Position numbers and translations under genes: made by a program
In this document: piece by piece, positions 31,633-40,480 of the stretch
Layout: each line of letters starts with the position of its first letter
How positions within the stretch are numbered: position 1 is the first letter of the stretch
Assembly (NCBI GenBank): GCA_963693365.1
Contig: CAVNZM010000010.1
Coordinates: 1,612,001-1,676,000 of the forward strand
Origin: Amoebidium appalachense
Taxonomy: Eukaryota; Ichthyosporea
Direction of reading: 5' to 3'
DNA length: 64,000 nt
Notes under the pieces: generated by a model
The model's input: the letters and a program-made list of their open reading frames with translations, nothing else
Databases searched by the model: none
What the model was told of the DNA's origin: nothing

Positions 31633-31983
31633 ATCCCCCTCTTCCCTTCCCCAGCTGCCCCACCCCCCATCCCCCCATCCCCCCTCTCCCCTACTTCATT
31701 CATCTCCTTCGCCCCTCTCTTCATCTTTACCTTCCTCCGTCCCTTCCTCCCTCCCTCTCCGCCACCTATCCTACTCTGTCCCTCCTTTCTCTCCACTCCC
31801 CCCCCCCCCTAATATTTTTCTGTTTGTTTTTGTGCAGTGATGAAGGAATTTGCAACCCAACACAACATGCGTCAACCTCTCAGCAGCGACGACCTGAAAC
31901 GGTTGTTGGACATCAAACCCGTTCCGGACCAAGAAAATGACATCACTCCGCAGGCTGATGCATCGAGATTACCGGGTGCGTAA
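22669..31983 (+). CDS. SANT/Myb and TPR protein, left copy, multi-exon
   Basis: Plus-strand exons: 22669-22988, 23621-23735, 25218-25379, 25528-25630 (end uncertain), 26039-26369, 27184-27878, 28686-28753, 29693-29863, 30715-30833 and 31838-31983. The product has a Thr/Gln repeat region, a SANT/Myb domain split over three exons, a long acidic low-complexity linker and a C-terminal TPR pair, ending ASRLPGA-stop. Phases agree at most junctions; 26369 to 27184 does not fit and may hide another exon or donor. SANT domains usually act in nuclear DNA or chromatin binding and TPRs in protein contacts, so a nuclear scaffold is an inference. Further SANT exons upstream (13.4-21.3 kb) may belong to the same gene. 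A near-identical inverted copy of everything after 23974 lies at 42.6-51.4 kb. Confidence 0.7.
22989..23620. other. Intron, partly degenerate 31-bp repeats
   Basis: Unique sequence. 23430-23570 contains imperfect repeats of a CATACAATAGGTTGTCC-type unit with about 31-bp spacing. No exon is seen. Confidence 0.5.
23621..23735 (+). CDS. SANT-TPR left gene: SANT helices 1-2
   Basis: Thirty-eight codons: (W)[19 protein letters not shown] then [24 protein letters not shown] and the L-E-D-V-A-N motif fit SANT helices 1 and 2. It pairs with 51866-51977 of the right-hand gene, which has the same start phase and the same TCG|gtac end but a quite different sequence. The donor is followed by a C run. 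Confidence 0.75.
23736..25217. other. Long intron with C runs and SINE-like fragment; inverted arm begins at 23974
   Basis: C runs 23742-23776 and 23862-23925. 24047-24230 is related to the SINE-like element, with TGGCCAAGACGG resembling an A box and GAGTCGAAACCC a B box. C run plus A run at 24521-24596; C-rich to 25010. Confidence 0.55.
24226..25428. other. 1.2-kb segment present only in the left arm
   Basis: In the right arm the sequence matching the left up to about 24225 joins directly to that matching 25429 (junction near 51147-51155). The segment includes the phase-0/phase-0 SANT helix 3 exon. GATGGGCTCT occurs near both ends and might have helped a deletion in the right copy. Confidence 0.75.
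25218..25379 (+). CDS. SANT-TPR left gene: SANT helix 3 exon, absent from the right copy
   Basis: Phase 0 at both ends (54 codons) if the second AG of cttcagag is used. [18 protein letters not shown] supplies the R-S...E...N helix 3 of the SANT domain begun at 23621, then [20 protein letters not shown] and [16 protein letters not shown]. It lies within the 1.2 kb that the right arm lacks. Confidence 0.68.
25528..25630 (+). CDS. SANT-TPR left gene: exon TSTSHQQE (end uncertain)
   Basis: Starts after cgtttttccttgcag| in phase 0: [20 protein letters not shown]. The end at TTTG|gtagct gives phase 1, which fits the next exon. The frame stays open to about 25690 and other donors are possible (for example GAA|gtacgc). 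The counterpart at 50949-51051 is the same length. Confidence 0.42.
26039..26369 (+). CDS. SANT-TPR left gene: Gln/His/Thr-rich exon
   Basis: From ctcttggtcag| to AATAAGCG|gtgtgt. Open frame includes [19 protein letters not shown] and [19 protein letters not shown]. Against 50207-50537 it shows scattered amino-acid changes but no stop or frameshift. Its exit phase does not match 27184, so the last part may be spliced differently. Confidence 0.55.
26370..27183. repeat. Intron: C-rich, CA/CG, (CT)n, (CCCT)n
   Basis: C-rich 26377-26420, alternating CA/CG 26450-26555, CT and CCCT arrays 26580-26900, (AC)n near 26938-26960 and a C run 27138-27164. It is shortened in the right arm, where an (AT)n run is expanded instead. 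Confidence 0.8.
27184..27878 (+). CDS. SANT-TPR left gene: large acidic exon
   Basis: A 695-bp exon from cccctgcag| to ATGAAG|gtatgt, about 231 codons, rich in Asp and Glu. Contains [18 protein letters not shown] and two copies of a DPFEQNY(L/V)(D/E)EPL(L/Y) motif, ending [12 protein letters not shown]. Likely disordered. The right copy (48817-49511) is exactly as long and differs at about nine residues. Confidence 0.78.
27879..28685. other. Intron: unique part, then G and (GT)n tracts
   Basis: Unique to 28300, G runs at 28334-28351 and 28407-28435, (GT)n 28487-28520 and 28556-28580, then a short unique part before the acceptor. Confidence 0.6.
28686..28753 (+). CDS. SANT-TPR left gene: exon QSESKVDQ
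   Basis: From atttttgcag| to CTCAGAG|gtatgc: [20 protein letters not shown] then TQ and two bases. It joins 29693 in phase, making the Arg of TQRLESPN. The right copy (47960-48027) has F-E for V-D and A for V. Confidence 0.68.
28754..29692. other. Intron: C/G/GA runs and an open unique part
   Basis: C runs near 28781-28817, a G run 28860-28886, (GA)n and a C run 29046-29086. 29255-29515 stays open on the plus strand in both arms ([14 protein letters not shown]...), so it could be an optional exon, but no good acceptor fits. Confidence 0.5.
29693..29863 (+). CDS. SANT-TPR left gene: TPR motif 1
   Basis: Starts after ttgtttgttcag|. Reads [20 protein letters not shown], then [20 protein letters not shown] and [21 protein letters not shown]-x-x-Y-E-K-L and the second helix fit a tetratricopeptide repeat. 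The end GATCG|gtatga was chosen because it puts the next exon in frame. Confidence 0.75.
29864..30714. repeat. Intron: (CCCT)n, (CT)n, C and A runs
   Basis: Unique to 30270, then (CCCT)n with CCAT variants 30308-30510, (CT)n 30514-30572, and C run 30580-30618 joined to A10. Confidence 0.85.
30715..30833 (+). CDS. SANT-TPR left gene: TPR motif 2
   Basis: From gcttttttttag| to TTGCAGG|gtgcgt. Reads [20 protein letters not shown] then [29 protein letters not shown] is a textbook TPR. Phase 2 in, phase 1 out. Confidence 0.78.
30834..31837. repeat. Intron: (ACTC)n, C run, unique pieces
   Basis: (CACT/ACTC)n 31074-31132, (CACG)n to 31155 and a C run of about 45 bases (31587-31632). The remainder is unique but without a supported exon. 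Confidence 0.75.
31838..31983 (+). CDS. SANT-TPR left gene: last exon with stop
   Basis: From gtttttgtgcag|; the first two bases complete a Val codon. Reads [20 protein letters not shown], then [20 protein letters not shown] and DASRLPGA followed by TAA. The right copy (44660-44805) is the same length with the same stop. Confidence 0.75.
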
Positions 31984-33132
31984 TTGCAAATGGGGACAAC
32001 TGTTGGGGTGACTGTCGTTTGTGAGTTTGTTGGTGTTGTTGGTGGTGTTGTCTTTTGGTGGGGGAGGGGGGGGGGTCTGTGTGTGTGTTGGGGGGGGGGG
32101 GGGTTCGAGATAAGGTTGATATATGAAGGCCTTTCTGCTAAAGTAATGAGTGAACGAAAGAAGTCACTAGGCCCCGGAAGTAAGGGAAAAGGTTAAATTA
32201 TCAGAGGGTGCTCAAGGATTGGTGTATAGACGAACTTGGCGTTATTTAGTAACTGGATCGAGTGGGCGTAAAAAAAAAAAAAAGTTGAGTGCTATAGGCC
32301 CCGGAAGTGTGGGGATGCCATACTTTGTTGTTCGACTCGAGAGTCTTCGTATCTCTGCTTCTCTGCTAGCTGATTTAAAGGTTTTGCTGTTCAAAGTTCC
32401 CATCACTAAAATGCGAGTTGCTCAGCCTTTAATTTGAGATATACGTGGCGTATGAATGGGGCTCTTTTTTATTTATTGTACTCTTTGTTTCCTTTTTTTC
32501 CCTAGAACACGTAGGTATATGGGTATGAATACAAAGTGCTTGCTTGCTACTGATTGAATATGTCAATTGTGGATGGCTGCCAGTAGATACACCAACGAAT
32601 GTGATTCATTTGACTGTAATTGTTCTGTACATAATGCGTGTAAGTGCCACATGTCTTATAATTTTTAATTAAGCCTACCTATACTGCCTGAAGATCGCAT
32701 GATGATAGTGTGATATGAATAAATGCTATGAAGTCGCGGTCAGGGGTTGGGCAGTCTTGCAAAATTCGGGGATTTAAACCTTGACACCCTTGATGGGCCG
32801 TTTTGACAAAGTTTGGTGCAAGCGAATGCCCCCCTCCTGTTGGGACTCCGGTTTTTTCTCACTCCCTCCCTCCCTTGATGCCCACTTGCCCAGAGGCTAT
32901 ATATATTAGCCCTGTCCCTTCCTTCCCGGGGACCCCCCCCCCCCCCTCCTCCCCCCCACGGACCTTACCCTCCATATTCCCTACCAGCTCTCCTCCTCAC
33001 TCCCCTTCAATTGTAAGATCGTCCTCCCGATCATGATCAGGGAAGCATCCTCCCCATCCCCCTCTACCCTACCTCTTTCCCCTTCCCCTCCCCCCTTCCC
33101 CTTCCCCCTACTAAACGGCAATGTACGTGTGC

Positions 33133-33167
<35 letters not shown>

Positions 33168-33170
33168 ACA

Positions 33171-33241
<71 letters not shown>

Positions 33242-33362
33242 TGTGCGCAAAATGGTGCATAGCTATGAACACTGTGGCTGATGCGCGCATCACAGGCTCT
33301 GAAGAGCAGATTGCCAAAGCATAGGTTGCAAGACGGATACTTGTGCACGGGGGAGACCGTGA

Positions 33363-33413
<51 letters not shown>

Positions 33414-34042
33414 CTTCCAACCCAACAACAAAAAGAAAACACATATTTCCACATATAGTGATATTAACAATAATATTGTAACGTCGGTATATCTTGTTGG
33501 GCAGAGGCCTGTAGGCGCTGTTGGTTAAGATGCCGACATCATCGTCACAGCTCACATGCATGTCGTTTCCATGTAATAAAACCCAGCATATTATGATGTG
33601 CCAGCTCGATCGGATCTTGCTTTTTTTTTTTTTTCAGAGGAGGCCGGGGGAAGGGGGAGGGGGCCCGGGGGGAAGAGGAGAAGGGGGGACTTCTCCCTGG
33701 TAGACCCATCCCCTCATTCCCCAATCCCCTCCGGGGGTTTAAATGGGTCCCCCTCTCTCTCCCCCCTCCCCCCTCCCCCCGAGGACTCACCTGGGCAAGT
33801 GGGGTGGTGGGTCCCCTCCCTCCCCTTCCAGCACCACCACGTCCACCCCACCTCAACGTGCGCGTGATGGCCAAACATTTCTTTTCCACCGATACCCACC
33901 GGCTGTCACGTGTGATTCAATTCGTTGCCGGAGCAGTCAAACTTTACTGAACTCGGAATCAATATTGGGGACAAGGTGGCCGTGCATGCTCACCGTGCAG
34001 TGTTCGTGTGCTTGTTTGTGGCAGGGAATGTATGTGTGTGTG
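31984..34042. other. 3' flank inside the left arm
   Basis: Likely 3' UTR to about 32740, then unique sequence with C-rich 32931-32957, (GT)n 33138-33238 and a C run 33364-33410. A plus-strand frame near 33262-33318 reads MNTVADARITGSEEQIAKA-stop and is conserved with changes in the right arm, but no gene could be built. Near 33930 PEQSNFTELGINIGDKVAVH is open and might be part of an exon. Confidence 0.45.
32717..32722 (+). terminator. AATAAA poly(A) signal of the left SANT-TPR gene
   Basis: AATAAA in an AT-rich stretch about 730 bp after the stop, with no other gene between. The inverted counterpart is near 43935. Confidence 0.5.
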
Positions 34043-34425
34043 GTGTGGGTGAGTGCATCGATATCTGGATGAACATGATATGCATATCATATATCATTGT
34101 ATCGGGTGCACATTGCTGGCAAAAGTTTGTACAAGCGCGCACCCCGTGTGCGTGCGTGGTGCATGGGTGTGCAGGCACGTGATGATCAAATACGAAAAAG
34201 TGTACGTGTGCTGCAGGTGCGCCCGGTGGCCGGCGCCTAGAGACGACAGCTTTAAGTATTGCCAGATTACCATCCTAGCCCTAGCATGAAGAGCCACCAG
34301 TGCACCGGTGGCAGGAGGTGGTCGGTGGTTTACGTAACGTTTGTGTAGTGTGGACAGTGCCCCGTGACCCTACAAAGCACATAAAAATGGTGTGAACTTT
34401 CCAAGCTCCCGGCACACTAGTGCCC

Positions 34426-34464
<39 letters not shown>

Positions 34465-34750
34465 ACCTTCCGACTTTGTTAGCTCTCACGAAGACGTTGT
34501 ATAATGACGACAAAAACCCGCCTCCACGCTCATAATCTGACCTCCCTCTCCCCTTACAAATATACAAATTCTTTAGAGCTACCACGAATCACTTGAAACA
34601 CGTCACAGGAAGAGGCAAAACCACACCTGGGATTAACACATCTCCTTGACCAAAAGCCACCTGTTCCTAATTCGCTGCAAGTTTCCTGATTATCCACTTA
34701 TCCTACCACAAAAAAGACCGCAAAACTCGACTTGACGCCTAGGGCATTAC
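34043..34750. other. Spacer: unique part and C run
   Basis: Unique sequence beyond the inverted arm. A plus-strand frame near 34184-34290 reads IKYEKVYVCCRCARWPAPRD and stops soon after, with Cys pairs but no gene context. C run 34426-34464. No firm feature. Confidence 0.4.
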
Positions 34751-34906
34751 CTCTTTCCCAATAGGCTCCTCTTTGGCAGGGGCATCTTTCGGTTGGTTGG
34801 CGGTGGGAGCTGTAGGACCACCAGTGCCCTTTTCACCATCCGTTTTATGTTCCTGAGAACCTTCAGGCGGTGAGGTACTCTTGGCCTCCTTGCGCGGTTT
34901 CCCCAT
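34751..34906 (-). CDS. Orphan first exon, hydrophilic Lys/Pro-rich protein
   Basis: ATG at 34906 and exactly 52 codons to a good donor, GGGAAAGAG|gtaatg. Reads MGKPRKEAKSTSPPEGSQEH, then KTDGEKGTGGPTAPTANQPK and DAPAKEEPIGKE. It looks like the disordered N-terminus of a real gene. Downstream exons would lie in or across the left inverted arm and were not found, so the gene may have been cut by the rearrangement. Function unknown. Confidence 0.5.
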
Positions 34907-35245
34907 GTCGCCTAACCGTCATTGAAGTCTCGAGCTGTTTAGAACCTTTAGAACCTAGAGCTACCAGCGAAAAGCACGAAAACCTTCGTCCTTGTATCTT
35001 GAGCCTCGAGGCACACTCGCTCTTTTTCAAAGTAAGTTAGGCACGTACCTTCGGAATGTACCTGACGGAGATTCCCGCACATGACTGTTGTAGCTGCAGG
35101 CACTTGCAGGTAAGTAAAAGAGACTGCCAATTGGCCCTATCATTTATAACAAAAAGATCACCAACCGAAACAATTGTTTAATTGTTGTCTGACATTTCGA
35201 GTCGCACCGCTCCACCTCGACCCGAACCTCTAGGTCAAGATCCCG
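34907..35245. other. Upstream flank of the orphan exon
   Basis: Unique sequence up to the 5'-truncated retrotransposon. No promoter motif is clear enough to annotate. Confidence 0.4.
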
Positions 35246-36669
35246 CAGGTGCTTTTCCCCCGCAGACGCCTGCAAAGATTGTTCGATGTAGTGTCAGAGT
35301 GGTGCAAGGCAAACCTTATGATCCTTAACATAGACAAATGTGGTGTTCTTGTACCTGATATAGCTAACAATTTACACACATTTACATTATCATCTAAACC
35401 TGTACCTATAGTTCCAGAATACAAATATCTTGGTGTTCCGGTTGATTCTGTTGTGGTGCAAGGCAAACCTTATGATCCTTAACATAGACAAATGTGGTGT
35501 TCTTGTACCTGATATAGCTAACAATTTACACACATTTACATTATCATCTAAACCTGTACCTATAGTTCCAGAATACAAATATCTTGGTGTTCCGGTTGAT
35601 TCTGTTGGTGTTATGTTTCCCCATATGGTCGAAAAGAGGGTAGAGTTGGCTCGTAAGCGGTTAGCTTTCTTCTCGGCTAATATTTTTAAAGACACACCCC
35701 TCCATCCTTCTATTAGACTTACATTTATTCGCACTTTTGTCTTCCCGGCATGTGAATATGGTTTACCCCTTCTCGCCGCTTGGATCAAGAAAGAGAGAAC
35801 TAGAGCGCTTAAACCCTTGGCAAATTTCCTTGAAGCAGAAGTTGCCTCCTTTCTATCTAACAACTGTTGTAAACCTGGGCCTGTAACGCTCTCGATATAT
35901 GGTCTGGTCCCAATAGCTGCTAGAGTATCCTATCTCGCGCTGAAATTCAATAAGCACATAAGCCGCTTAAAGAAGTATTTGCCCTCCCACCCTCTCTTCT
36001 CTATCCGACCTGTCCCCTCCTCACCTCTCCCCTCTTTCCTCCCCTCTCTCTCCCCTTCTCCCCTGGGCACAAATACAAATAAACCCCGCAATAGTGTGTG
36101 TGTGACTTTGGACTGCCACTTACTTATTAAACATGTACACAATCACAAGATAATCACGCAATATAACAAATGGAAAAAGATACCACACGACACTAGACCC
36201 GATGAAAGCATACACCTTGAAAAACTAAGCCTTATGTCTCGTTTTATATATACTGACCGCCTCAACCATATTGCCAAATATGGCACTCGCAAGTGTATAA
36301 CACCTAAATACATATTACCTTCCTGTAGAACTGGTCTTTCTCTAGCTGATGGTATTATTGATCAATTACCACGCTTTTACTGTACACGTGCTATACAGTG
36401 GAGATCTAATAAGTATAAGGTGGCATCATTTGCATGCCCAAACAACACACACACACACCAGTTTAACCGGTCATGTATCGCCAAATGTAGTTTGATAGAC
36501 CACATAATACCGCAACACACACACGTCACATTCACAACAGACACCCAGAAAGATAGCCTACCTGTAAATTACAACATCCTTGATTTTATACTAAACACGC
36601 GTAACTACGACCTGTTTATTAGATGTATTGATTGGCTTGAGAAACACATCACTACAAAATTATAGCGCA

Positions 36670-36740
<71 letters not shown>

Positions 36741-36773
36741 CCAGCTGATACCGAGTGTCCCGAGGGGAGCCCC

Positions 36774-36838
<65 letters not shown>
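35246..36838 (+). mobile_element. Non-LTR retrotransposon, 5'-truncated, copy 1
   Basis: Begins inside the reverse transcriptase just after the position of the FADD box (RLQRLFDVVSEWCKANLMIL, NIDKCGVLVP, YKYLGVPVD) and runs through the thumb and C-terminal region to a stop at 36665, then (CA)n and an A run of about 58 bases (36778-36837). 5' truncation with a poly(A) end is typical of LINE insertion by target-primed reverse transcription. An internal 154-bp duplication (35300-35453 repeated at 35454) shifts the frame. Confidence 0.8.
35430..36665 (+). CDS. RT C-terminal fragment, copy 1
   Basis: Open frame from the second copy of the 154-bp repeat to the element's stop. Contains WCKANLMILNIDKCGVLVP, YKYLGVPVDSVGVMFPHMVE and RTFVFPACEYGLPLLAAWI, typical of the region after the catalytic YADD/FADD motif in non-LTR reverse transcriptases. 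The catalytic core is missing, so it cannot encode an active enzyme alone. Confidence 0.7.
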   Translation: MVFRLILLWCKANLMILNIDKCGVLVPDIANNLHTFTLSSKPVPIVPEYKYLGVPVDSVGVMFPHMVEKRVELARKRLAFFSANIFKDTPLHPSIRLTFIRTFVFPACEYGLPLLAAWIKKERTRALKPLANFLEAEVASFLSNNCCKPGPVTLSIYGLVPIAARVSYLALKFNKHISRLKKYLPSHPLFSIRPVPSSPLPSFLPSLSPSPLGTNTNKPRNSVCVTLDCHLLIKHVHNHKIITQYNKWKKIPHDTRPDESIHLEKLSLMSRFIYTDRLNHIAKYGTRKCITPKYILPSCRTGLSLADGIIDQLPRFYCTRAIQWRSNKYKVASFACPNNTHTHQFNRSCIAKCSLIDHIIPQHTHVTFTTDTQKDSLPVNYNILDFILNTRNYDLFIRCIDWLEKHITTKL

Positions 36839-36839
<1 letters not shown>

Positions 36840-38112
36840 GGGGAACCCCAACTAATTGATTTCTCCTTGTAGTCTTTATGGTGTCTCGTAGAGAAAGTAA
36901 ACCCTGATATATAGTCACCACCCGACATCTATGTACGTGATCATGATATACCGCTGAGGGGATATTCCGAGCAAAAACCCCCCCCCCATACCTGAGACTG
37001 GTTCTCTTTGCCTCGAGTAAACAGCGTAAACCCCTGTTATGTTTCCCCATATGGTCGAAAAGAGGGTAGAGTTGGCTCGTAAGCGGTTAGCTTTCTTCTC
37101 GGCTAATATTTTTAAAGACACACCCCTCCATCCTTCTATTAGACTTACATTTATTCGCACTTTTGTCTTCCCGGCATGTGAATATGGTTTACCCCTTCTC
37201 GCCGCTTGGATCAAGAAAGAGAGAACTAGAGCGCTTAAACCCTTGGCAAATTTCCTTGAAGCAGAAGTTGCCTCCTTTCTATCTAACAACTGTTGTAAAC
37301 CTGGGCCTGTAACGCTCTCGATATATGGTCTGGTCCCAATAGCTGCTAGAGTATCCTATCTCGCGCTGAAATTCAATAAGCACATAAGCCGCTTAAAGAA
37401 GTATTTGCCCTCCCACCCTCTCTTCTCTATCCGACCTGTCCCCTCCTCACCTCTCCCCTCTTTCCTCCCCTCTCTCTCCCCTTCTCCCCTGGGCACAAAT
37501 ACAAATAAACCCCGCAATAGTGTGTGTGTGACTTTGGACTGCCACTTACTTATTAAACATGTACACAATCACAAGATAATCACGCAATATAACAAATGGA
37601 AAAAGATACCACACGACACTAGACCCGATGAAAGCATACACCTTGAAAAACTAAGCCTTATGTCTCGTTTTATATATACTGACCGCCTCAACCATATTGC
37701 CAAAAATGGCACTCGCAAGTGTATAACACCTAAATACATATTACCTTCCTGTAGAACTGGTCTTTCTCTAGCTGATGGTATTATTGATCAATTACCACGC
37801 TTTTACTGTACACGTGCTATACAGTGGAGATCTAATAAGTATAAGGTGGCATCATTTGCATGCCCAAACAACACACACACACACCAGTTTAACCGGTCAT
37901 GTATCGCCAAATGTAGTTTGATAGACCACATAATACCGCAACACACACACGTCACATTCACAACAGACACCCAGAAAGATAGCCTACCTGTAAATTACAA
38001 CATCCTTGATTTTATACTAAACACGCGTAACTACGACCTGTTTATTAGATGTATTGATTGGCTTGAGAAACACATCACTACAAAATTATAGCGCACGCGC
38101 ACACACACACAC

Positions 38113-38163
<51 letters not shown>

Positions 38164-38195
38164 CCAGCTGATACCGAGTGTCCCGAGGGGAGCCC

Positions 38196-38241
<46 letters not shown>

Positions 38242-38437
38242 GGGGAACCCCAACTAATTGATTTCTCCTTGTAGTCTTTATGGTGTCTCGTAGAGAAAGT
38301 AAACCCTGATATATAGTCACCACCCGACATCTATGTACGTGATCATGATATACCGCTGAGGGGATATTCCGAGCAAACCCCCCCCCCCCATACCTGAGAC
38401 TGGTTCTCTTTGCCTCGAGTAAACAGCGTAAACCCCA
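35612..38437 (+). repeat. 1.4-kb tandem duplication of the retroelement 3' end
   Basis: Unit 1 is 35612-37037 and unit 2 is 37038-38437. Both contain the RT C-terminus, (CA)n, the A run and the same 200 bp of flank (from cggggaacccc to gtaaaccc). The 350-residue frames differ at one position (AKYGTR and AKNGTR), so the duplication is very recent or an assembly duplication. The A run is about 58 bases in unit 1 and 40 in unit 2. Confidence 0.92.
37039..38091 (+). CDS. RT C-terminal fragment, copy 2
   Basis: Nearly identical to the last 350 residues of 35430-36665. It starts at MFPHMVEKRVELARKRLAFF, which is only the duplication breakpoint, not a natural start. No catalytic residues are included. 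Confidence 0.65.
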   Translation: MFPHMVEKRVELARKRLAFFSANIFKDTPLHPSIRLTFIRTFVFPACEYGLPLLAAWIKKERTRALKPLANFLEAEVASFLSNNCCKPGPVTLSIYGLVPIAARVSYLALKFNKHISRLKKYLPSHPLFSIRPVPSSPLPSFLPSLSPSPLGTNTNKPRNSVCVTLDCHLLIKHVHNHKIITQYNKWKKIPHDTRPDESIHLEKLSLMSRFIYTDRLNHIAKNGTRKCITPKYILPSCRTGLSLADGIIDQLPRFYCTRAIQWRSNKYKVASFACPNNTHTHQFNRSCIAKCSLIDHIIPQHTHVTFTTDTQKDSLPVNYNILDFILNTRNYDLFIRCIDWLEKHITTKL

Positions 38438-38849
38438 GGTGATATCTCTGCACAGGCTACACGCACTCCACACCATTGGCTACCGCCACCTCAGACACCC
38501 CTACAGCACTACAACACGTACACACCTTTACTCACAATACATATAAGCATACACACACGCGAGCAGGCAACATGGGTTTCGCCAAGCACACAGCAAGAAG
38601 CAATACAACATATAACATGAAGAGTACGCAGAGGCATGGAGCATGCACGCGCGCACCAAACAATCAGCTGCCGCTGCATCAGATTCTCCCCATACCACTG
38701 AATGATCTCCCCATACTCCACTTAGACCCCAGAATCACTATGCAAGAAAACCCCCGAAATTCACTCACCAAAACACAAAATATAGAAGCAAACTAATACG
38801 AATCAGCTCAGCACATGACACAGACGCCGATGCAGCGCTGGCAAGTGTG
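38438..38849. other. Unique spacer
   Basis: An open plus-strand frame (38476-38796) is rich in Thr, His and Asn and looks like non-coding CA-rich sequence. Nothing is supported. Confidence 0.4.
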
Positions 38850-39572
38850 GATATGAAGTGCACGGGGCGCATCTATGGGGTCGGGAATAAGGAGGATCGT
38901 TACATTGGTCAACCCGTGTGCATGGTGCGTGCCGTTGCCAAGATGCTCCGTAACAAAGACGGCACCCTTGACCATGTACTGGAGGGAGGCATCGTCCAGG
39001 CGTCCGGTGAGCTTACCTACATCCAGGGCAAGAACATTTTCGTTCTCGACACCACTGTGGGTGGGACATGTGTGCTCGTGCGCGGACCGGCTGCCACTAC
39101 TGCTGCCACACCCACTGGATCCGACATCAAACTGGGCAACGTGCAACTGTCGACGTCTGGGGCGAGCAACTCTGCCCTTCGTGGATTGGCTGCTATTCTA
39201 TCCTATGATGATGTGAACGAGGAAAACGGGGAGAAGGAAGACATGAACGAGGACGAGCCCGTTTCCACCCCTACCAAGAAACGTAAGATGGGGGCAGAGC
39301 TTTTCCTGTCGACCGACGACGACGACGTCCCTCTGAGGGATATTGCAGCCATCAAGAAAACCAAGGACAACGACAACATGATGGGCACGGGTAACTCCGA
39401 TGTTGACGAGCCCGAGGATTCCAATTCGGAGGGAGAAGACGGTGACGATAACATCGAGGAAGATTCGGCTTGCTCGATGGTGCAGCCATTTTCAACGTTG
39501 AGGAGTAACTTCCAGTGCTGCAGTGCCCATAGCCCATTTCCACTATGTATTGTTTGTAATAATATATTTTGA
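38850..39572 (+). CDS. Hypothetical acidic nuclear-type protein
   Basis: A long unbroken frame with balanced codon use, reading MKCTGRIYGVGNKEDRYIGQ, PVCMVRAVAKMLRNKDGTLD and HVLEGGIVQASGELTYIQGK, then an acidic tail with PTKKRKMG, a likely nuclear localisation signal, and runs of Asp and Glu. The frame is open upstream to 38800 without an ATG, so the visible Met may be internal or follow a splice acceptor (cacatgacacag|). An AATAAA lies at 39881. I do not recognise the fold. It sits between retroelements and may itself be mobile-element cargo. Confidence 0.5.
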   Translation, partial: DMKCTGRIYGVGNKEDRYIGQPVCMVRAVAKMLRNKDGTLDHVLEGGIVQASGELTYIQGKNIFVLDTTVGGTCVLVRGPAATTAATPTGSDIKLGNVQLSTSGASNSALRGLAAILSYDDVNEENGEKEDMNEDEPVSTPTKKRKMGAELFLSTDDDDVPLRDIAAIKKTKDNDNMMGTGNSDVDEPEDSNSEGEDGDDNIEEDSACSMVQPFSTLRSNFQCCSAHSPFPLCIVCNNIF

Positions 39573-39880
39573 TTTATTTGACGTTATCTAATACTATTGG
39601 GGATAGAACAAACAAACCAAAACAATGATGTTCTGTTTAGTTGGGGAATTAATTGCATGGAATTTTAATAGCACTGTGTTATCAGTTTAGGGAGAGATTG
39701 CCATTGCCGAAGTACCAAGTTTACTTGTGGTCCTCCAAAAACATGTATGTAGCTGAAAACCACCAAGTGCAATACGTTCTAAATTGCTTGCAAAATTTTT
39801 ATAATATTATTATTATCTTGTTGTTTTACTTATTTTACAGAACTGTATGGTAACCCCCTCTATGATATGCATGGGCAGGC

Positions 39881-39886
39881 AATAAA
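39881..39886 (+). terminator. AATAAA poly(A) signal
   Basis: AATAAA about 310 bp after the stop of the acidic hypothetical protein and just before the inverted segment at 39925, so it may belong to either. Confidence 0.4.
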
Positions 39887-39924
39887 ACTTTCCACGTGCA
39901 CTGAGTGCCAGGTGGGCAACATAT

Positions 39925-40480
39925 TTGGCAGGATACATTTCTCCTGCTGTACGTATGGATACCACCCTAGTAGATAAGTCTGTATGGTGCTCTGATGTTG
40001 ATATTGCCTGGGAAGTTGTGCAGTGGCGTTGTAATTTTTTTTTTCTTTCTTTTGACTGGATTTATTCGACGGAAAGATATGCAAGTATGCACGGCATACT
40101 GAGAAGACAATAAAAACTTCACGAGTTATCCAGTAACAAGTGCATACTGAGATACCTGAACACTGTGTGAAAATCATATAAATACTCAATGTGACGACCA
40201 ACAGAATTCAACAAAAAGTCTAAAGTGTTCACATTGCCAGCTAGTGTAGCAGATACCTGGAGGGAAAGAGGTAAAACGCGACATAAAAATTCACACCTAT
40301 CAACATGCAATTGCGATTAAAAAGGTCAGCACAAAAGTGGCACCAGCGGCGATGAAAACAAGAATTACAGCGCCACTGCACAACTTCCCAGGCAATATCA
40401 ACATCAGAGCACCATACAGACTTATCTACTAGGGTGGTATCCATACGTACAGCAGGAGAAATGTATCCTGCCAAAGCTCG
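39925..40480. repeat. Nested inverted repeats at the retroelement edge
   Basis: 39925-40037 is the inverted copy of 40370-40480. Between them 40040-40366 is the inverted copy of 42262-42590 on the far side of the minus-strand RT. The order is thus A, B, then A inverted, RT, and B inverted. A T run (40038-40047) marks the join of A and B. This resembles a head-to-tail pair disturbed by an inversion such as twin priming. Confidence 0.75.

Larger units (their letters stand above)
23974..34042 (+). repeat. Large inverted repeat, left arm (10.07 kb)
   Basis: Matches the reverse complement of 42586-51388 over its whole length apart from one 1.2-kb block and length changes in simple repeats. Coding exons have equal lengths in both arms and differ by a few percent of residues. 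The inner edge is gtatgtgtgtgtgg (34029-34042); the outer edge is ggcttat (23974-23980). Confidence 0.92.

Noticed and set aside
35390-35863. Minus-strand frame opposite the RT
   Set aside because: Antisense shadow of the RT coding sequence, with no motif of its own.
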